A DNA stretch of 64,000 nucleotides from Salegentibacter tibetensis (GTDB lineage: Bacteria; Bacteroidota; Bacteroidia; Flavobacteriales; Flavobacteriaceae), in NCBI RefSeq assembly GCF_020164485.1, contig NZ_JAIQZA010000022.1:1-64000 (forward strand). The letters run 5' to 3'. Made by a program: the position numbers and the translations under genes. The notes under the pieces are model-generated. The model was not told where the DNA came from, ran no database searches, and saw nothing but the letters and a program-made list of their open reading frames with translations. Each line of letters opens with the position of its first letter. Position 1 is the stretch's first letter. Positions 43,032-52,147 of the stretch are shown here, in pieces.

Positions 43032-43574
43032 GTGAGTTTAGAAGAACTCATACATCAGTGTAAAAAGCAGGATATTAGGGCACAGGAAAAGCTTTACCGT
43101 TTATACTCCGGTAAACTTTTTGGCCTGTGCCTTAAATATTCCAATAACTACCAGCAGGCTGAAGACAACCTGCAGGATGGTTTCATCACTATTTTCAAGA
43201 AAATAAATCAATATGAAGATAAAGGTTCTTTTGAGGGCTGGATGAAGCGAATTGTAATTAACACAACCCTACAAAAGCACCGAAAGGAAAAATATTTTGA
43301 AATCATTAATGAAAATCTTTTAGAAGATCCCGAGATTGAAATCGATGATGAAGAAATTACTACTGATTTTCTATTAAAAAGCATTCAGGATTTACCGGAA
43401 CGCTACCGGCAAATTTTTAACCTCTATGCCCTGGACGGATTTTCACATAAAGAAATCGCAGAAATGCTGAATATAAGTGTGGGAAGTTCAAAATCTAATC
43501 TGGCTCGAGCCAGGCAGATTTTAAAAAGCAAAATAGAAAATTACCTCAACGATAATAAGGTGCAATCGTTATGA
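43032..43574 (+). CDS. ECF-type RNA polymerase sigma factor
   Basis: A 180-residue sigma-70 family protein with region 2 (about 18-85: RLYSGKLFGLCLKYS, AEDNLQDGFITIFKKI, SFEGWMKRIVINTTL) and region 4 (about 120-170: LPERYRQIFNLYALDGFSHK, ISVGSSKSNLARARQIL), and no region 1 or 3. Start is GTG; an in-frame stop lies just upstream and no ATG is available. Its stop overlaps the ATG of the next gene by four bases, the usual layout of a sigma/anti-sigma pair. Confidence 0.93.
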   Translation: MSLEELIHQCKKQDIRAQEKLYRLYSGKLFGLCLKYSNNYQQAEDNLQDGFITIFKKINQYEDKGSFEGWMKRIVINTTLQKHRKEKYFEIINENLLEDPEIEIDDEEITTDFLLKSIQDLPERYRQIFNLYALDGFSHKEIAEMLNISVGSSKSNLARARQILKSKIENYLNDNKVQSL

Positions 43575-45037
43575 AAGAAAGAAAGAACATAGACCGGCTA
43601 TACCAGGAAAAGTTCAGGGACTTTGCCCCCGAACCAAGTCCTGAGTTATGGAATAATATTGCCGGGAAATTGCAGGAGAAAGATAGAAAAAAACCTTTTA
43701 TAATTCCACTATGGATGAAGCTTAGCGGTGTTGCAGCTGTTTTAGCTTTAATACTGGGCGGCTATTTTTTCAGCCAGAATAATTTCACCGAAACACAAGT
43801 AGTTTTTGAATTAGAAGAAACTGCTAAACCTCAAATAAATTTACCAGAAATCAATAAAAACGAACAGTTTATAAATGCTTCAGAAATATTGGAAAATGTT
43901 AATGAAGCTACTTATTTAACTTCTGAAGGTGCCAAAACCTCATCAGCTAATAACAATTCGGCTATAGCTTCAGAAAACACAAATGCTCAAGCCAAAAAAA
44001 CTTCAGTTAATTCAGCTAAAACAGAAGATACAGCAGACCAAATCACAGAAAATTCAGACCAACAAAATTCGGCGATAGCGGAAGAAAATCATCCAGATTC
44101 CGAAGAAGGAATAATTCAGAATCAGGATTTCATCAATCCAAATTCAAAAAACGAACACAATCCTGAAGCGATCGCAGAAAATAAGCTGGATAGTATTGAA
44201 AAAGAAAAACAACTTTCAATTAAGGATAGCCTGGAAGTAGCAGGACAATTAGCCCAAATTGAAGAAGAAAAAAATCTGGAATTAGACGAAGAATTAATTG
44301 CTGAAGCTGCTAAAAAGAGACTTCGTTTAAGCACTTTCGCAGCTCCCGTCTTTTATGATAATATTGGTAAAGGAAATGCCATAGACCCCCAATTTGCGGG
44401 TAATACTACCAGCTCACAGGTTAGTATGGCTTATGGCATGAACCTGGCTTATTCAATTTCAGAAAAAATCAAGATAAGAAGCGGGGTTTCTAAGGTAGCG
44501 ATGAGCTATAACGTGGAAGATATTGTATTTACTGCCTCCATAAATCCCAGCTCTATAAGTTCCATAAATTACGAATCAGATAGAAATAATGTTCAATTGG
44601 AAAATGCGGCGCCAAGCGGCCTTCCCGGCAATACCGACAGTAGTAATAATACTTTCTCATCTATCAATAATATGGCGTTACCGGGCGAGATCAACCAGCA
44701 ATTTGGTTTTATTGAGGTTCCACTGGAAATAGAATACAGTCTCATAGACAGCAAAATAGGTCTTAATCTAATTGCAGGCGGAAGTAGTATGTTTTTAGAT
44801 GAAAATAGTATCCAGGTAAATACCAATAACCAAAATACGAGAATTGGGGAAGCAAATAATATCAATAAAGTGAGTTTTAGCACGAATGTTGGTGTAGGAC
44901 TGGATTATAAAATTACCGATAGTTTTATGCTGAATTTAGAACCTATTTTTAAATATCAGCTGGATACTTTTAGTGATGCACCCGGTGTACGCCCGTTTTA
45001 CTTCGGAATATATTCTGGAGTAAGCTTTAGATTTTAA
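43571..45037 (+). CDS. Anti-sigma-like membrane protein with C-terminal beta-barrel domain
   Basis: A 488-residue protein coupled to the sigma gene. Residues 1-46 are cytoplasmic and charged (RLYQEKFRDFAPEPSPELW, an anti-sigma-like start). One membrane helix covers about 48-67 (LWMKLSGVAAVLALILGGYF). A long Ser/Asn/Glu/Lys-rich linker (about 80-240) could cross the periplasm. The C-terminal part (about 245-488) has alternating amphipathic strands and ends in GIYSGVSFRF with terminal Phe, as outer-membrane beta-barrels do. The order suggests one chain linking the cytoplasm to the outer membrane. Anti-sigma function is inferred from gene order and N-terminus. Confidence 0.75.
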   Translation: MKERKNIDRLYQEKFRDFAPEPSPELWNNIAGKLQEKDRKKPFIIPLWMKLSGVAAVLALILGGYFFSQNNFTETQVVFELEETAKPQINLPEINKNEQFINASEILENVNEATYLTSEGAKTSSANNNSAIASENTNAQAKKTSVNSAKTEDTADQITENSDQQNSAIAEENHPDSEEGIIQNQDFINPNSKNEHNPEAIAENKLDSIEKEKQLSIKDSLEVAGQLAQIEEEKNLELDEELIAEAAKKRLRLSTFAAPVFYDNIGKGNAIDPQFAGNTTSSQVSMAYGMNLAYSISEKIKIRSGVSKVAMSYNVEDIVFTASINPSSISSINYESDRNNVQLENAAPSGLPGNTDSSNNTFSSINNMALPGEINQQFGFIEVPLEIEYSLIDSKIGLNLIAGGSSMFLDENSIQVNTNNQNTRIGEANNINKVSFSTNVGVGLDYKITDSFMLNLEPIFKYQLDTFSDAPGVRPFYFGIYSGVSFRF

Positions 45038-45239
45038 ACTGATTCAAGAAAATCGTCACCCTAAACTGGTTTTAGAGCTTGCTCCGAAATTTATTCGGTG
45101 GTCTAAATTGAGCTTAAAAATTATATGTTGAGCTGAAGCTATTCCGATAGTTTTCAGGACAAAGGTCACGTATAGGCGTAGTTTGAGTTTAGAGGAATTC
45201 ACTATCCGATCACCACAAAGTTTATCACGGTCATATACC
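45038..45239. other. Intergenic gap with degenerate REP-like repeat
   Basis: The 202-bp gap between convergent genes contains CGTCACCCTAAACTGG near 45054, a decayed form of the CGTCATCCTGAACTGG unit at 10614. It also holds GAGCTGAAGC/CAGG remnants near 45130-45165. No terminator with a T-run is visible. Confidence 0.4.
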
Positions 45240-46208
45240 TCACTCTTTTATCATCCTCCTTTTTCTTATTTGCAACAAGATTTGTGACACCAATGCTAAA
45301 ATTGGCAATTCAATTAAAGGTCCAATTACTAAGGCCAATGCTACAAGTGGGTCATTAGGAAATGCTGTTATGGCAATAGCCAGGGATATAGGAGAATTTC
45401 TTGCTAAAGTTGTCAAGTTTAAACTTGCTGAATCTTCATAATTGAATTTTAATAAGGAGCTCATAAATCGACTAATAAAGAAATTTCCGATAAAGAAGAT
45501 TAGCAACGGAATAAATAAGATTAAAACGACTTCAAGGTTATTTGTTAAATAATCTCCCTGTGATGCAAACATTGCCATAATTGCTAAGCCTAAAAAAATA
45601 ACCTGGCTCCTTTCAAAAAATGGCGAAAACTTATTATTGATAAACCTTGAGTTTTTTAATTGTTTTGAGACATATCTTGTGGCTTGCGCTAAAACGAAAG
45701 GAACTAGCAAGACCAAAATTATACTTTCAAATAAGATAGTTGAATCAACCGATCCTGTCTTACCGAAAAATAGAAGCAAATAAATCGGTAAAAGGATTAT
45801 TTGCAAAATCAGGTTTAGTGGAAGAATGGATGCACTTAACGATGTATTACCTTTGGCTGTTCCTGTAAAAATCAAATACCAATCTGTACAGGGCGTTACC
45901 ATCAGCATTACAAATCCAATCCAAAGGCTTGGTTCGTTTTGAAGCCATAAGCGGCCCAGGCCGTAAGCAAATAATGGAGTCCAAATGAAATTGATTCCAA
46001 TATTTGCCGAGAAAAATTTTAGATTAGAAAAACTTTTAAGCAAGTTCTTAATTGGGATATTAAGGAAAATCCCGAAAAGCATTATCATCAAAAAAGGAAC
46101 TATAAGATATTCGGCGTAATTTCCAATTGACGAATTTTGTCCGATGAGAATTCCGAGAAGAACAGCAAGACCGATTATTAAGGTTTGATATTTGTTAATG
46201 GAATTCAT
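45240..46208 (-). CDS. Bile acid:sodium symporter superfamily transporter, Acr3-like
   Basis: A 322-residue protein with about ten hydrophobic helices. The segment MLMVTPCTDWYLIFTGTAKG resembles the Acr3 helix that contains the essential Cys of arsenite efflux pumps, and LNLTTLARNSPISLAIAITA is the second discontinuous helix. Arsenite export is plausible, but no arsR, arsC or other ars gene is adjacent, so another anion or organic substrate cannot be excluded. Stands alone. Confidence 0.85.
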   Translation of the reverse strand: MNSINKYQTLIIGLAVLLGILIGQNSSIGNYAEYLIVPFLMIMLFGIFLNIPIKNLLKSFSNLKFFSANIGINFIWTPLFAYGLGRLWLQNEPSLWIGFVMLMVTPCTDWYLIFTGTAKGNTSLSASILPLNLILQIILLPIYLLLFFGKTGSVDSTILFESIILVLLVPFVLAQATRYVSKQLKNSRFINNKFSPFFERSQVIFLGLAIMAMFASQGDYLTNNLEVVLILFIPLLIFFIGNFFISRFMSSLLKFNYEDSASLNLTTLARNSPISLAIAITAFPNDPLVALALVIGPLIELPILALVSQILLQIRKRRMIKE

Positions 46209-46268
46209 TAAATTTTGTTACAGTTTCCGCTCTCCTGTAAGATATACAACAAAGGAAAACAAGACTTT

Positions 46269-47024
46269 TCAAACAGCCTCCTTTTTCTCAACATCTTTGG
46301 AAAGCTCTTCAAAAATAACCTGCCGGGTTTGGTTTCTTAAATCCCTTCTATCCCCAGGCTGCATGCCTTCTGTACTAATAAATTCGTGAATTTTCACCCG
46401 AAGTTTCCCAGGTCCACCTGAGATAAATTTATAGGAAAACCGCTTTTTATTATCGTAAAAAGTAATAGGTACAATAGGAATTTGGTGTGCTATTGCCAAT
46501 CTAAATGCACCATCTTTAAAAGTATCTAATACAAGTGATCTATCTTCTGGAACTCCACCTTCAGGAAAAATACAAATACTTTCGCCCATATCTAATCTTC
46601 TACGGGCTTCAATTACCACATCCTGCTTACTTTTGTTGCTATTTCGGTCTACGGTTATGTTTGTTTTCCGGTAGAAAAAACCGAAAACAGGAATCTTAGC
46701 CAGTTCTCTTTTCCCTACAAATATAAATGGTTGCTTAATGATGACAAGCATCATCATAATGTCTATCATAGAAGTGTGGTTGGCCACCAACATATAATTT
46801 TGTTTTGGGTCAAGTTGCTGCATCCTTTTAATTTCAGGATAAAAACCCATTCCGTATAAAATACATTTTGCCCAAATTCGGGCACAAACATAATATTTAG
46901 GATAAAGTCTTTCAGCGGAAGAAAACACGACAAGCACCGGAAACATTATTAAAATTGGTATTACAAGAAGAATATAAAACCAGATTCGCCATAAAACAGT
47001 AAGTATTGTGCGTAGGATGCTCAT
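46269..47024 (-). CDS. Second PlsC-like lysophospholipid acyltransferase
   Basis: A 251-residue acyltransferase. The N-terminal membrane helices (about 4-45) precede NHTSMIDIMMM (NHx4D motif) and the phosphate-binding FPEGGVPEDRSL, plus GKRELAKIPVFGFFYRK. The frame is open upstream to 47144, but the first 40 codons overlap the trpS promoter, so MSILRTILTVLWRIWF at 47024 is chosen. Divergent from trpS with 75 bp between. It differs from the paralogue at 10783 in length and motif III. Confidence 0.9.
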   Translation of the reverse strand: MSILRTILTVLWRIWFYILLVIPILIMFPVLVVFSSAERLYPKYYVCARIWAKCILYGMGFYPEIKRMQQLDPKQNYMLVANHTSMIDIMMMLVIIKQPFIFVGKRELAKIPVFGFFYRKTNITVDRNSNKSKQDVVIEARRRLDMGESICIFPEGGVPEDRSLVLDTFKDGAFRLAIAHQIPIVPITFYDNKKRFSYKFISGGPGKLRVKIHEFISTEGMQPGDRRDLRNQTRQVIFEELSKDVEKKEAV

Positions 47025-47071
47025 AGAAACCAAAAGTACTAAATTGAACCGAGGGAATTCCGCAAAAAAAG

Positions 47072-47079
47072 TACCTTTG
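47072..47079 (+). promoter_or_regulatory. Candidate -7 box for trpS
   Basis: TACCTTTG fits TAnnTTTG and lies 20 nt before the trpS ATG at 47100. A TTG at 47044-47046 is 25 nt upstream, slightly longer than the usual spacing. Confidence 0.45.
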
Positions 47080-47099
47080 CACAAAAACCGAAAAAGCAG

Positions 47100-48068
47100 A
47101 TGTCCAGAATTCTTACAGGAGTACAAAGCACAGGAACTCCACACTTAGGAAATTTATTGGGAGCGATTTTGCCGGCCATAGAAATGGCCAACAAACCCGA
47201 TAATGATTCTTTTATTTTTATTGCCGATATGCATTCGCTAACCCAAATAAAAGATGCCGAAACCTTAAGAAATAACACCTATTCTGTGGCCGCAACCTGG
47301 CTGGCCTGTGGGATTGATATAGAAAAGACGGTTTTTTACCGACAAAGTGATATCCCGCAAACCGCTGAGCTTTCGTGGTATTTGAGCTGCTTTTTTCCTT
47401 ATCAGCGTTTAACCCTGGCGCATTCTTTTAAAGACAAATCAGATCATCTAGAGGATGTGAATGCAGGACTTTTCACTTACCCAATGTTAATGGCGGCAGA
47501 TATTTTACTTTATGATGCTGAAATCGTGCCGGTGGGAAAAGACCAGCTTCAGCATTTGGAAATCACCCGTGATGTAGCATCCCGTTTTCATTCAAAAATG
47601 GGCGAAGCTTTTGTAATTCCCGAAGCTAAAGTTCAGGAAAATACCATGTATGTTCCGGGAACCGATGGTGCTAAAATGAGCAAATCTAAAGGCAATACCA
47701 TAAATCTATTTGTGACCGATAAAAAACTTCGGAAACAAATTATGGCTATTGAAACCGACAGTACGCCTTTGGAAGAACCTAAAAATCCCGACACCTGTAA
47801 TGTTTTTGCACTATTCAAATTAGTAGCTTCTGAAGCACAAATAGCAGAAATGCGCAAGAACTATGAAGCCGGCGGATTTGGTTACGGGCACGCTAAACAA
47901 GCTTTATATGAAGTACTTCTGGAGCAGTTTGAAACTCCCAGAAAAAAGTATGACTATTATATGAACAACCTGGCAGAATTAGACAAAGCCCTTGAAGTTG
48001 GCGCTGAAAAAGCAAGAAATGTAGCCAATGAGGTTATTAATAGAGTAAGAAAAAAAGTAGGTTACTAG
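47100..48068 (+). CDS. trpS: Tryptophan--tRNA ligase
   Basis: A class I aminoacyl-tRNA synthetase of 322 residues that charges tRNA-Trp. The HIGH-type motif is TGTPHLGNLLGAI, and the KMSKS motif is intact in AKMSKSKGNTINLF. IADMHSLTQI and MAADILLYDAEIVPVGKDQ are further family signatures. No Trp attenuator or T-box is visible upstream. Its stop codon overlaps that of the convergent dprA by two bases. Confidence 0.97.
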   Translation: MSRILTGVQSTGTPHLGNLLGAILPAIEMANKPDNDSFIFIADMHSLTQIKDAETLRNNTYSVAATWLACGIDIEKTVFYRQSDIPQTAELSWYLSCFFPYQRLTLAHSFKDKSDHLEDVNAGLFTYPMLMAADILLYDAEIVPVGKDQLQHLEITRDVASRFHSKMGEAFVIPEAKVQENTMYVPGTDGAKMSKSKGNTINLFVTDKKLRKQIMAIETDSTPLEEPKNPDTCNVFALFKLVASEAQIAEMRKNYEAGGFGYGHAKQALYEVLLEQFETPRKKYDYYMNNLAELDKALEVGAEKARNVANEVINRVRKKVGY

Positions 48069-49165
48069 ATCAATTCAAATAATTTTCCGGGTAATGGGCG
48101 CACAACGCCTTTTAATTCCATATTAATTAAAATACCCGCAGTTTTATAGGAGGGAAAGTTACAGTTTAGCGCAATGCTGTCTAACTGGGCTTTCCCTTCC
48201 CCTTTTAAAAAGTGGAATATATTATTTTCGTCCTCATCAAGATCTACAAATAATTGTTTTTGTACCGGTTTGGTTTTTTCTTCGGTTTGCCAGTTTAAGA
48301 GGTAAACCAGATCTGCCGCAGAATTCATTAAATGTGCATTTTGAGTTTTAATTAAATTATTGCAGCCTTTACTCAATTTATCTGACGGTCTTCCCGGCAC
48401 AGCAAAAACCTCCCGGTTATAAGAATTCGCAATATCAGCAGTAACCAGAGAACCGCCTTTTTCAGCACTTTCTATTACCACGGTTGCTTCGCTTAAGCCC
48501 GCGATAATTCGGTTTCGCTTCAAAAAATTATTCCGTTCAAAAGGATCTTTGCTCCAGAAGTCGGTAAAAAAGCCTCCGTTTTCTTCAACTGAAGTTACAT
48601 ATTTATGATGCACTTTCGGATAAATCTGATCGAATCCATGCGCGAGACAACCAATGGTTTGTAAGTTATTAGCAACCGCAGCTTTTTGTGCGGTAATATC
48701 TACTCCATAGGCAAAACCCGAAACTATAACCGGATTCAACGGACTCAATTCTTCAATAAACTGCTCGCAAAATGCAAGGCCATTTTGGGTGATCTTCCTG
48801 GTGCCCACCACACTTATAATTTTTTGATTATTAAGGTTGATATTTCCTCTTTGGAATAATACAATTGGGCCGTCAATACAATGCTTTAGCTTATCGGGGT
48901 AATCATCGTTCTCAAAATACAAAATCTTGATGTTATTCTTCTCAATAAATTTTAGCTCCTCTTCTGCAGCTTTTAGGTGTGAAGAATCAAAGAAATCGCG
49001 TAACCGGTGAGCACCAATTCCATCGATTTTAAGTAAATTTCGCTTCTTTTGTTGTAGTACATTTTTTGCCGATCCAAAATGCCTGATTAATTTTTTCGCA
49101 AGTATATCTCCCAAATTTGGAATGTGTTGCAAGGCTAAGATATACTGTAACTCTTCAGAAGACAT
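48065..49165 (-). CDS. dprA: DNA-processing protein DprA
   Basis: Loads RecA onto incoming single-stranded DNA during natural transformation. The 366-residue protein has an N-terminal helix-hairpin-helix/SAM-like region (ALQHIPNLGDILAKKL and KIDGIGAHRLRDF), then the Rossmann-type core (VVGTRKITQNGLAFCEQF, VSGFAYGVDITAQKAA, NRIIAGLSEATVVIESAEKG, REVFAVPGRPSDKLSKGC) and a C-terminal winged helix (about 305-366). Whether this strain is competent cannot be judged; no com genes are in the window. Confidence 0.96.
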   Translation of the reverse strand: MSSEELQYILALQHIPNLGDILAKKLIRHFGSAKNVLQQKKRNLLKIDGIGAHRLRDFFDSSHLKAAEEELKFIEKNNIKILYFENDDYPDKLKHCIDGPIVLFQRGNINLNNQKIISVVGTRKITQNGLAFCEQFIEELSPLNPVIVSGFAYGVDITAQKAAVANNLQTIGCLAHGFDQIYPKVHHKYVTSVEENGGFFTDFWSKDPFERNNFLKRNRIIAGLSEATVVIESAEKGGSLVTADIANSYNREVFAVPGRPSDKLSKGCNNLIKTQNAHLMNSAADLVYLLNWQTEEKTKPVQKQLFVDLDEDENNIFHFLKGEGKAQLDSIALNCNFPSYKTAGILINMELKGVVRPLPGKLFELI

Positions 49166-49263
49166 AATTCGAATTTGATTAAAATTACAGAAAAAAAGGT
49201 TTGTTAATAAAATTTCTTTGGGTAACTTTAGAAAGATTAAAATAACCCCTTATTTTTGCGGCA

Positions 49264-50193
49264 ATGAAGATAGCTAACTACATCCAGGATTTACTTTATC
49301 GTTACGAATGCGTAATATTACCCGGATTTGGGGCATTTCTTTCCCAAAAAGAACCGGCCTATATAGACAAAGAAACCCAAATTTTTCATCCGCCAAAAAA
49401 GCTTGTTTCCTTTAATTCACAGCTGAAAAAGAACGATGGGCTTTTGGCAAACTATATTGCTGCGGCACAAAAAGTTTCTTACACCACTGCGGTAAATATG
49501 ATTGCCGACTTTGTAGAAAAACTGGAAGTATCCTTTAAAGAAGATGGTAAAGTTGAACTGGAGAACATTGGCCGACTATTTTATGCGGAAGAAAAACTTC
49601 AGTTTGAGCCATTTGGCCATGTAAATTACCTAACCGATTCTTTTGGACTGGATAGTTTTAAAACTTCAGCAATTAGCCGCGAAACTTATAAAAAACAAGT
49701 TGAAGAGCTTGAAGAAAAAGCTCCTATACTTTTTACTCCGGAAAGAAGAAAATCACCTGTCTATCTTAAGTATGCAGCTATAGGACTTATCGCATTAGGA
49801 ATTTCTGGTTTTGCAGGACTAAATATTTACAGCAGCCAGGTTTCCAAACATAATATTGCCGAGCAACAAGAGGCACAGGAACAGCTCCAGGCTCAAATTC
49901 AACAGGCAACTTTTATTATCGATAATCCGCTACCGGCCGTTACTTTTAATGTAGCCAAACAAACCGGAAATTACCATATTGTAGCCGGCGCATTTCGTGT
50001 AGAAGAAAACGCGAAAACGAAGGTTGCTGAACTTAGAAAAGAAGGTTTTAAAGCACATCTTCTAGGCGAGAACAGATATGGCTTACACCAGGTTGTTTAC
50101 GCCAGTCATGAGAAAAGACGTGATGCAATAAATATGCTACGCGAAGTAAAATCTTCTAATGAAGCTGCGTGGTTATTGGTACAGGAACTTTAA
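49264..50193 (+). CDS. HU-CCDC81/SPOR-domain membrane protein
   Basis: A 309-residue protein with two HU-CCDC81 domains at the N-terminus (about 1-135: YECVILPGFGAFLS and KVELENIGRLFYAEE), a membrane helix (about 172-190), a Gln-rich coil (EQQEAQEQLQAQIQQ), and a C-terminal SPOR domain (about 238-309, YHIVAGAFRVEENAKTKV). SPOR binds denuded septal peptidoglycan, so it likely works at the division site. I recall this architecture as typical of Bacteroidota. Its -7 box TATTTTTG (49252-49259) lies only four bases before the ATG. Confidence 0.92.
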   Translation: MKIANYIQDLLYRYECVILPGFGAFLSQKEPAYIDKETQIFHPPKKLVSFNSQLKKNDGLLANYIAAAQKVSYTTAVNMIADFVEKLEVSFKEDGKVELENIGRLFYAEEKLQFEPFGHVNYLTDSFGLDSFKTSAISRETYKKQVEELEEKAPILFTPERRKSPVYLKYAAIGLIALGISGFAGLNIYSSQVSKHNIAEQQEAQEQLQAQIQQATFIIDNPLPAVTFNVAKQTGNYHIVAGAFRVEENAKTKVAELRKEGFKAHLLGENRYGLHQVVYASHEKRRDAINMLREVKSSNEAAWLLVQEL

Positions 50194-50250
50194 TAGTTCT
50201 TTAGGCCTTAAATTGCGCAAAGCTCCCTATTTTTGCCCAAAATTGGCGAA

Positions 50251-50763
50251 ATGCAGGCAAAACACCCAGAAGAATCCAGAACTACTTTAACCGATTTGGT
50301 TTTACCCAGTGAAACCAATCCACTCAATAATTTATTTGGGGGAGAATTACTCGCCCGAATGGATCGTGCTGCCAGCATTGCCGCCAGAAGACACAGCCGC
50401 AGGATTGTGGTTACTGCCTCGGTAAATCACGTAGCTTTTAATAAAGCCATTCCCTTAGGAAGTGTAGTTACCGTAGAAGCCGCAGTTTCCCGTGCTTTTA
50501 AATCTTCTATGGAAATTTTTATCGATGTTTGGGTGGAAGACCGTGAGAGTGGAAACCGAACCAAAGCAAATGAAGCTATTTATACTTTTGTAGCCGTAGA
50601 TGAAACCGGTGCTCCTGTTACGGTACCACCCTTAGAACCCGAAACAGCGCTGGAAGAAGAACGTTATGAGGCTGCCTTGAGAAGAAAACAACTTAGCCTT
50701 GTACTTGCCGGTAAAATGAAACCAAACGAAGCCACAGAGCTTAAAGCTCTGTTTAAAGACTAG
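50251..50763 (+). CDS. Acyl-CoA thioesterase (hotdog fold, YciA/BACH-like)
   Basis: A 170-residue hotdog-fold enzyme that hydrolyses acyl-CoA esters. The signature is NPLNNLFGGELLARMDRAASIAARRHS with the catalytic Asp in ARMD, and SVNHVAFNKAIPLGSVVTVE. The frame opens from a TTG at 50233, but that codon overlaps a -7 box TATTTTTG (50228-50235), so the ATG at 50251 is preferred. Its end overlaps the convergent barrel-protein gene by four bases. Confidence 0.92.
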   Translation: MQAKHPEESRTTLTDLVLPSETNPLNNLFGGELLARMDRAASIAARRHSRRIVVTASVNHVAFNKAIPLGSVVTVEAAVSRAFKSSMEIFIDVWVEDRESGNRTKANEAIYTFVAVDETGAPVTVPPLEPETALEEERYEAALRRKQLSLVLAGKMKPNEATELKALFKD

Positions 50764-51398
50764 CCATTTGGGTTTTGTAAATGAAGTCTTACTCCAAAGC
50801 TAATCAGCAATAAGCTGTGTTTGTTAAAATAATCGTCTAGAACCTGTGGAGTTTTTATCTCCATTCTATCCCATCTCAACGTCGCTTTTAAGTAAATCGC
50901 TGCGGTTCTATCAATTCTGTATCCTAATGCACTTTCTAACATTAAACTGTTACCCTCTTCAGTAAAACGAGAATCCGGGGCTCGATTTATATTCTGGAAC
51001 ACACCAAAACCTGCCACATTATGTAAATTCCATTCCTTATTAAATGCATGGTAATATCCGAGATGCAATCCCTGGTAATGTGAAGTGATTCTATTTATGG
51101 AACCGGTATGACCACTATAGTTTTCCCTGGAATTTCCTCTGGTTACATTATACTCCCCGCCAAGGGTTAAAAAGGGCATTACAAACCAGTTTACATCCAG
51201 TCCAAACCCAGATTTGGAAAAATTTTCCCAGCTAGAATTATTTAAACTGTAACCTCTAAAAAATTCTCCTTCAAAAAATACGGTTTCAGGATCTGTGGCT
51301 ACATATTGATTTCTGTGGGGCTCCGGAATACTATCTTGTGCATTCAATAAAAGCGGAAAAAAGATGGCGAAAAACAAAAGCTTAGTAACCGAATTCAT
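50760..51398 (-). CDS. Exported outer-membrane beta-barrel-like protein
   Basis: A 212-residue protein with signal peptide MNSVTKLLFFAIFFPLLLNAQ. The mature part shows alternating strands rich in Gly and aromatic residues (FGLDVNWFVMPFLTLGGEYN, LHLGYYHAFNKEWNLHNVAG, LLLISFGVRLHLQ), typical of an eight-stranded outer-membrane barrel. Function unknown. Its start overlaps the 3' end of the broken lipoprotein gene by 17 bases, so it was probably co-expressed with it. Confidence 0.75.
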   Translation of the reverse strand: MNSVTKLLFFAIFFPLLLNAQDSIPEPHRNQYVATDPETVFFEGEFFRGYSLNNSSWENFSKSGFGLDVNWFVMPFLTLGGEYNVTRGNSRENYSGHTGSINRITSHYQGLHLGYYHAFNKEWNLHNVAGFGVFQNINRAPDSRFTEEGNSLMLESALGYRIDRTAAIYLKATLRWDRMEIKTPQVLDDYFNKHSLLLISFGVRLHLQNPNG

Positions 51399-52086
51399 AG
51401 ACTGGATTTTCAGAAGTTATTTCAACATTTATAGTGTCGAAAACCGCTTCAACATTGAATTTATAAGCAAACTGAATAGTACTGTTTGCTAAAGTTCTAA
51501 AATGAAAATTTATACCATCTTGATCAGGTAACATTCGACTGGATTGTTCAATTTCAGTCTGAAAAATCTGCGGGAATTCTAAAAATGAATTTGCATGTAA
51601 CATCCTATATTCTTCCGGATTTGGATAAGTGAGCTTATAATATAGGGTATCGTTACTTTCTGAAGAGTTATTTACTTTCAACTCAAATTCCTGAGTTTTT
51701 GGTAGTTTTATATTAACCAGTTCAAAAGAATTTTCCCGCGAGCCAATAGAATCTAAAAAGTGAATGCTGGCATATTCTTCCCGGTAATCCTCGTGGTTAG
51801 GATGGTTTATACTTATCCCATAAAAACTATTACCAGTATCTAAACTAACAAATGAAAACTCCCCGGAAGCATTAGTAAAACCTTCCCCTAAAATCTCTCG
51901 TTACCTGATATTCAAAATAAAGTATTCTGAACCTGATGCGGTCATACTGATTTTTTCTAAAGGAATATTCTCTGTGGTAAGAATATTTCCCGAAATCATC
52001 ATCCTTTTGTTACCAACCACTCCAACATTATGATCGAAACAACCCGTTAAAAAAATAAAACTTAAAAGGAGTAAAAGTTTTTTCAT
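51382..52086 (-). pseudogene. Lipoprotein gene interrupted by one in-frame stop
   Basis: The frame starts MKKLLLLLSFIFLTGC (lipobox LTGC) and reads ISGNILTTENIPLEK, like a carboxypeptidase-regulatory beta-sandwich. After 61 codons comes TAA (51901-51903). The same frame then continues without a shift for another 172 codons: REILGEGFTNASGEFSF, matching the next strand of the same domain type, through HPNHEDYREEYASIHFLD, to the stop at 51382. A frame with only one stop in 235 codons points to a recent nonsense mutation, a sequencing error or, less likely, readthrough. The downstream barrel gene overlaps it by 17 bases. Confidence 0.75.
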
Positions 52087-52147
52087 ACACTATATAAACA
52101 GTTCTCTTTGTAAGATGCAACAAACAATAAATGGTTGCTTGAGAATT

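Noticed and set aside
47025-47144. Longer N-terminus for the second PlsC-like protein
   Set aside because: The added 40 codons run across the trpS start and promoter and resemble no acyltransferase N-terminus.
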